Shown here one piece after another: positions 11,609 through 14,340 of a stretch of 14,340 nt of DNA (positions are counted from its first letter, which is position 1; each line of letters opens with the position of its first letter). The stretch is taken from the NCBI GenBank assembly GCA_910585415.1, contig CAJUDT010000065.1, positions 1 through 14,340 on the forward strand, in the 5' to 3' direction. The stretch is from an uncultured Flavonifractor sp. (GTDB lineage: Bacteria; Bacillota; Clostridia; Oscillospirales; Oscillospiraceae). Made by a program: the position numbers and the translations under genes. The notes beneath the pieces were generated by a model, which saw nothing but the letters and a program-made list of their open reading frames with translations, was not told the DNA's origin and made no database searches.

Positions 11609-12379
11609 CTATACTTTGGGGATATTCCCCTTCCCCCGGCTGACGGGAGCGTTGGCGTAGAGGCGGAGCAGAGTGAGCACCGCCTGTTCCCGGGTGTAGG
11701 TCCCCAGGGGGTCGAAGTGCCCCGCTGCGGTGCCGTTCATGACCTTCAAATCCAGCACAGCGGCCACGTCCTCCCCCGCCCAGCCGGCCACCTCTTCCCA
11801 ATCCAGGGCCAGACTGGACAGCTCCCCGCCTGTGTACTCCCCGCCGTAGCGGCGGTAGCAGCGCATGAGGATACAAGCGGCCTCCTGCCGGGTGAGCAGG
11901 CCCTTGGGGTCGAAAATCCCCCCGCCCCGGCCGTCCATGATGCCCAGGGAATAGGCGGTGTTGCCGTACCCCCGGTCTTCCGGCAGGTGCAGGTCGGTAA
12001 AGGGGCCGTAGGCCCCGCAGAACACATTCCACCAGCTTCCGGGACCGAAGGGATTGCCCTCCCGGTCGGCGGTCTGGGCGCAGTAATCGCTGACGAAGCT
12101 GGAATCCTTGGCGTAGCCGTACTGGAAGCCCAGGAAGCGGACCACCATCTGGGCGAACTCCACCCGCGTCACCGGAAAACGCCAGTGGTTTTGCAGGCTG
12201 GAGGGCACCATACCCAGAACAATGGCCTGCTTGACCTCCTCATAGGCCCAGGGGGAGGGCACGTCCTCCGGCAGAATGACGGCGGTGCCGTCGGCGCTGC
12301 TCTCCGACACGGCGGAGGCAGCCGGTACGCCAGTCAGCAGCAGCACCAGGGACAGCAGCAGAGCGGTCAATCGTTTCAC
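11609..12379 (-). CDS. Secreted SLH-domain (S-layer homology) protein
   Basis: 256 residues from a GTG at 12377-12379, with AAAGGGGGA about 7 nt upstream. Residues 1-23 are a signal peptide ending in PAASA. Almost all the rest is three SLH repeats: about 41-84 (WAYEEVKQAIVLGMVPSSL, first repeat), 127-176 (FTDL, YSLGIMDGRGGGIFDPKGLL then TRQEA) and 192-241 (LDLKVMNGTAAGHFDPLGTY then TREQA). SLH trimers bind pyruvylated secondary cell wall polymers and so hold proteins on the surface. There is no extra functional domain, so it may be a small wall-associated protein or an S-layer-type anchor. It has its own promoter and terminator. Confidence 0.93.
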   Translation of the reverse strand: MKRLTALLLSLVLLLTGVPAASAVSESSADGTAVILPEDVPSPWAYEEVKQAIVLGMVPSSLQNHWRFPVTRVEFAQMVVRFLGFQYGYAKDSSFVSDYCAQTADREGNPFGPGSWWNVFCGAYGPFTDLHLPEDRGYGNTAYSLGIMDGRGGGIFDPKGLLTRQEAACILMRCYRRYGGEYTGGELSSLALDWEEVAGWAGEDVAAVLDLKVMNGTAAGHFDPLGTYTREQAVLTLLRLYANAPVSRGKGNIPKV

Positions 12380-12426
12380 AGAACATTCCCCCTTTTGTGT
12401 TCAAAGCAGCCATAGCGTCTCTCGCT

Positions 12427-12455
12427 ACCATAACATACCTTACCCGCCGCGTCAA
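12427..12455 (-). promoter_or_regulatory. Promoter of the SLH-domain gene
   Basis: On the minus strand TTGACG (12450-12455), a 17-nt spacer and TATGGT (12427-12432). The -35 box overlaps the TGA stop codon of the upstream DUF2500 gene. Confidence 0.65.
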
Positions 12456-12865
12456 TGGGAGTCCTTTCCATCTCCCACAGTCCGCTGAAAGCCCAGGTAG
12501 CGCTTCCCCTGGAAGGTGAGCTTCCCCCGGTCCCCCTCCACCAACAAGCCGTATTCCTCTCCGGCTACCTCCAGCTCCATCCGGTCGCCGCTCTCCACCT
12601 GGAAGGTGACGTAGTAGTCGGTATAGCGGTGGCAGTAGCTGCTTCCGGCCTCTTCCCCAGCGCCCCGGTAGCCCACATTGGTCCGTCTGGTGACCACCTG
12701 GGCCTCCACCGTCAGTACGGGGGACCGCTCGTTCCGGTGCCAGCGGCTGAGTCCGCCGGCGATCATATAGATGAGCGTACCGAAAAAGGCCAGGAAAAAC
12801 AAAAGGAACAGAAACGGGAACAGAGTATCCATCAGCTCATATCCCATACCAAAGCCCATGCCCAT
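12452..12865 (-). CDS. DUF2500 family membrane protein
   Basis: 137 residues from the ATG at 12863-12865, which has AGGAGGGG about 8 nt upstream; the longer frame would run back through the terminator and promoter region and into glyA. Residues about 14-37 form one membrane helix (FPFLFLLFFLAFFGTLIYMI). A soluble domain follows with the DUF2500 pattern: RWHRNERSPVLTVEAQVVTR, RTNV, DYYVTFQVESGDRMELEV then EYGLLVEGDRGKLTFQGKRY. Such proteins are widespread, short and of unknown function. The domain is probably a small beta-barrel at the membrane surface. There is no evidence on partners; neighbours look unrelated. Confidence 0.88.
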   Translation of the reverse strand: MGMGFGMGYELMDTLFPFLFLLFFLAFFGTLIYMIAGGLSRWHRNERSPVLTVEAQVVTRRTNVGYRGAGEEAGSSYCHRYTDYYVTFQVESGDRMELEVAGEEYGLLVEGDRGKLTFQGKRYLGFQRTVGDGKDSH

Positions 12866-12900
12866 GAGAAGAACCCCTCCTTTTTCCAAAGATAAAATGC

Positions 12901-12927
12901 CGGAAGGACTTGTAATCCGTCCTTCCG
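12901..12927 (-). terminator. Terminator of glyA / 5' hairpin of the DUF2500 transcript
   Basis: CGGAAGGAC (12901-12909) pairs with GTCCTTCCG (12919-12927) around a 9-nt loop. On the minus strand GCATTTTATC follows, a modest T run. It lies 22 bp after the glyA stop. Confidence 0.65.
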
Positions 12928-12929
12928 AC

Positions 12930-12959
12930 ATTATATCCCATCGCTGTATCAGCTGTAAA
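12930..12959 (-). promoter_or_regulatory. Promoter of the DUF2500 gene, inside the glyA 3' end
   Basis: On the minus strand TTTACA (12954-12959), an 18-nt spacer and a perfect TATAAT (12930-12935). The -35 box overlaps the last codons of glyA. The glyA terminator hairpin would fall at the start of this transcript. Confidence 0.55.
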
Positions 12960-14190
12960 GAGGGTATTTCCCCGTAAGCTGGGCCACCTGCTCCCGGACC
13001 GACTCGGCCTTGTGGTCGAAGTCCGTGGCCGTCTCCCACATGAGGCGGGCAATGACCTTCATATCCTCCTCCACAAACCCGCGGGTGGTGGCGGCAGGGG
13101 TGCCCACCCGAATGCCGCTGGTGACAAAGGGCTTTTCCGGGTCGTTGGGGATGGCGTTCTTGTTGACGGTGATGTTCACCTCGTCCAGGCGGCGCTCCAT
13201 CTCCTTGCCGGTGAGGCCCGCCGGGCGCAGGTCCACCAGCATCAGATGATTGTCGGTGCCTCCGGAGACCAGGTCAAAGCCCTGCTCCACCAGGGCCCCG
13301 GCCAGGGCGGCGGCGTTTTTCACAATCTGCTCCTGATAGGTCTTGAACTCCGGCTTCATGGCCTCCCCCAGGGCCACCGCCTTGGCGGCGATGATGTGCT
13401 CCAGAGGGCCTCCCTGGCTGCCGGGAAAAATGGCCGAGTCAATTTTCTTGGCGTGCTCCTCCTTGCAGAGAATCATGCCGCCTCGGGGACCCCGGAGGGT
13501 CTTGTGGGTGGTGGTGGTCACCACGTCGGCGTAGGGCACCGGGGAGGGGTGCAGGCCCACCGCCACCAGACCCGCGATGTGGGCCATATCCACGAATAGA
13601 TACGCCCCCACCTCCTGGGCGATGTCCGCAAAGGTCTTGAAGTCAATCACCCGGGGATAGGCGGAGGCCCCGGCCAGAATCATTTTGGGGCGGTGTTTCT
13701 TGGCCAGCTCCCGCACCTGGTCGTAATCAATGAAGCCTTGGGCGTTGACGCCATAGGAGACAATATTGTAATGCTTCCCCGAAAAATTCACCGGGGAGCC
13801 GTGGGTCAGGTGTCCGCCGTTGGCCAAATCCATGCCCAGCACGGTGTCCCCCACCTGACACAGGGCCTGATAGACCGCGTAATTGGCGTTGGCCCCGCAG
13901 TGGGGCTGGACGTTGGCGTGGTCCGCGCCAAAGAGCGCGCAAGCCCGCTTCCGGGCCAGCTCCTCCACCAGGTCCACGCACTGGCACCCGCCATAATAGC
14001 GCTTGCCGGGGTAGCCCTCGGCGTATTTGTTGGTGAGCACCGTACCTGCCGCCGCCAGCACCGCCGGGCTGACGAAGTTTTCTGAGGCAATGAGCTCAAT
14101 GTTGCGCCGCTGGCGGTCGTACTCCGCCTGAATGGCGGCGCCGGCCTCCGGGTCCTGGGCCGCGATGAAATCCATCCATTCCTTGACCAT
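12949..14190 (-). CDS. glyA: Serine hydroxymethyltransferase
   Basis: 413 residues, normal length. GlyA is a cytosolic PLP enzyme that converts serine and tetrahydrofolate to glycine and methylene-tetrahydrofolate, the main source of one-carbon units. The ATG at 14188-14190 has GGAGG about 4 nt upstream; a longer in-frame start is not preceded by a ribosome binding site. Motifs: IELIASENF (31-39), NKYAEGYPGKRYYGG (54-68), VDMAHIAGLVA (200-210) and the PLP-lysine segment VTTTTHKTLRGPRGG with Lys230. The C-terminus has TSGIRVGTPAATTRGF. The gene stands alone, with a terminator and the DUF2500 gene downstream. Its upstream region is occupied by a copy of the three-hairpin repeat, so that repeat may be in its leader. 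Confidence 0.98.
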   Translation of the reverse strand: MVKEWMDFIAAQDPEAGAAIQAEYDRQRRNIELIASENFVSPAVLAAAGTVLTNKYAEGYPGKRYYGGCQCVDLVEELARKRACALFGADHANVQPHCGANANYAVYQALCQVGDTVLGMDLANGGHLTHGSPVNFSGKHYNIVSYGVNAQGFIDYDQVRELAKKHRPKMILAGASAYPRVIDFKTFADIAQEVGAYLFVDMAHIAGLVAVGLHPSPVPYADVVTTTTHKTLRGPRGGMILCKEEHAKKIDSAIFPGSQGGPLEHIIAAKAVALGEAMKPEFKTYQEQIVKNAAALAGALVEQGFDLVSGGTDNHLMLVDLRPAGLTGKEMERRLDEVNITVNKNAIPNDPEKPFVTSGIRVGTPAATTRGFVEEDMKVIARLMWETATDFDHKAESVREQVAQLTGKYPLYS

Positions 14191-14222
14191 GGTTCCTCCA
14201 CCTTTCCAAAATACGAATTGTC

Positions 14223-14340
14223 CAGCTTGTCGAAAAAGTCCTGGGGACTTTCCCGCCAAGCTGGGGAAAATTTCAAAACTTGTTGCACAAGTTCCGAAAT
14301 TTTGTGATACCGACGGGAAAGAAAACCCTGACGGTTTTCT
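14223..14340 (-). mobile_element. MITE-like three-hairpin repeat element, copy B (runs off the window)
   Basis: The inverse of 8817-8934: aligned by eye it has 7 mismatches and no gaps over 118 nt. The end CAGCTTGTCGAAAAA is intact and faces glyA, 33 bp from its ATG. All three hairpins are kept, and the mismatches fall in loops or unpaired joints (for example GCA versus CCA in the loop of the last hairpin). The other end lies beyond the window. Confidence 0.8.

Noticed and set aside
11433..12032. In-frame upstream extension of ylxM
   Set aside because: It overlaps the SLH gene and its terminator and lies upstream of the ylxM promoter; the GTG at 11432 has the proper ribosome binding site and matches the family start.

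Overview
The window looks like a chromosomal segment from a GC-rich gut Bacillota of the Oscillospiraceae / Flavonifractor type. This is inferred from the gene families, the strong AGGAGG ribosome binding sites, the consensus sigma-A promoters, and the gene order around ffh, rpsP, rimM and trmD. No 16S rRNA is present, so the assignment is only to that level.

Positions 1-1428 are visibly more AT-rich and look like the end of an integrated mobile element. It holds the C-terminal part of a helix-turn-helix protein, a small sigma-70-like factor and a TnpV gene. It abuts the 3' end of a tRNA-Pro(UGG) gene (1429-1504, minus strand), a typical integration point. To the right, a divergent plus-strand unit begins with a consensus promoter and a structured leader RNA. 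The leader may be a riboswitch; guanidine-IV is a tentative suggestion. The unit then encodes a MalE-like solute-binding lipoprotein and a chemoreceptor (1766-4615), with no transporter permease genes, and ends at a bidirectional terminator.

From 4802 onward most genes are on the minus strand and belong to translation and protein export: trmD and rimM (4802-6043), then khpA, rpsP, an uncatalogued 51-residue ORF, ffh and ylxM (8972-11432). In most Bacillota these form one run (ylxM-ffh-rpsP-khpA-rimM-trmD). Here the run is split by a plus-strand cassette of three tandem paralogues (6266-8716). Each paralogue encodes a secreted protein with a copper-amine-oxidase-N type 'stalk' domain and a C-terminal beta-rich module resembling the NPCBM carbohydrate-binding family.

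The main discovery candidate is the promoter set of these three genes. The -35 and -10 boxes are the same in all three, but the spacer carries a G run of 9 in copy 1 and 10 in copy 3, giving spacers of 14 and 15 nt. In copy 2 the run is interrupted and the spacer is 18 nt. This matches the layout of slipped-strand, phase-variable promoters such as Neisseria porA, and suggests independent ON/OFF switching of three related surface or secreted proteins.

To the right are an SLH-domain protein, a DUF2500 membrane protein and glyA, all on the minus strand. A roughly 173-bp three-hairpin repeat with terminal inverted repeats lies at 8762-8934. A second, inverted copy starts at 14223, directly upstream of glyA, and runs off the window. 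It looks like a MITE-type element.
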